64,000 nucleotides of DNA. Source: Tricholomella constricta (Eukaryota; Basidiomycota; Agaricomycetes; Agaricales; Lyophyllaceae). Within the stretch, counting starts at the first letter, position 1, and each line of letters starts with the position of its first letter. The position numbers and the translations under genes were made by a program. This document shows, one piece after another, positions 63,883 through 64,000 of this stretch. The stretch covers positions 682,001 through 746,000 of the forward strand of contig JAACJP010000005.1 of the NCBI GenBank assembly GCA_013368375.1, written 5' to 3'. The notes below the pieces were generated by a model, which did not search any database, was not told where the DNA came from, and saw only the letters and a program-made list of their open reading frames with translations.

Positions 63883-64000
63883 CTAGGCGGCGTAAAAGGT
63901 CTGTGCAGCTCCGATTTGTCCTGCCGCAGGGAAGGGGAGACTGAAAAACGGGGCTTGATTCTGGTAGTAAACAACCTGAGGGGGTCCAGATGATAGCATC
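63883..64000 (-). CDS. C-terminal end of a truncated gene
   Basis: The minus-strand frame is open from the window edge to a TAG at 63885-63883. It reads Gln/Ala/Phe-rich (VVYYQNQAPFFSLPFPAAGQ, then QTFYAA), a low-complexity tail. An in-frame ATG at 63999 is probably internal. The rest lies outside the window; no function can be assigned. Confidence 0.4.
   Translation of the reverse strand, partial: MLSSGPPQVVYYQNQAPFFSLPFPAAGQIGAAQTFYAA

Overview
The window looks like nuclear DNA of a filamentous basidiomycete, most likely an Agaricomycete. Its genes are packed and split by many short introns (mostly 45-75 nt, GT..AG). The gene content fits: F-box/LRR paralogues, a MYND protein, a Zn2Cys6 regulator, small secreted cysteine-containing proteins, a GPI-type eight-cysteine protein, a tyrosine-recombinase (YR) retrotransposon and a copia element. 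This is a reading of features, not a database match. Exon joins were worked out by hand by matching splice sites to reading phase.

Layout. 0-9 kb: a small secreted protein behind a 3 x 51-bp repeat, a gene-poor stretch, a Ser-rich coiled-coil protein and a seven-exon protein kinase. 9-15.5 kb: weak cysteine-rich exon candidates, decayed minisatellite-like repeats, a relic of a small secreted protein and its intact homologue, a multipass membrane protein and a tRNA-Ala(AGC). 15.6-22.1 kb: a complete YR (Ngaro/DIRS-like) retrotransposon sitting at that tRNA gene. A 50-bp piece of the tRNA 5' half is repeated at its far end. 22-36.5 kb: a degenerate coding stretch, a Zn2Cys6 transcription factor, a long region with an unrecognised interrupted gene, and the mitochondrial GTPase MTG2. 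36.6-45 kb: a tandem F-box pair (one intact, one decayed), SEC11, a HPPK-DHPS folate gene, and a second tRNA-Ala(AGC) head-to-head with it. 47-57 kb: SNF5, a MYND/MSS51-type protein and a GPI-type secreted protein. 57.5-62.5 kb: an intact copia retrotransposon with LTRs that look identical and a CAACC target duplication. The right edge cuts the 3' end of another gene.

The housekeeping genes serve unrelated tasks: signal peptide removal (SEC11), folate synthesis (HPPK-DHPS), mitochondrial ribosome assembly (MTG2) and chromatin remodelling (SNF5). There is no sign of a metabolic cluster. The most unusual structure is the YR retrotransposon at the tRNA gene. It leaves an intact tRNA on one side and a half-tRNA direct repeat on the other, like tRNA-targeted integrative elements of prokaryotes.
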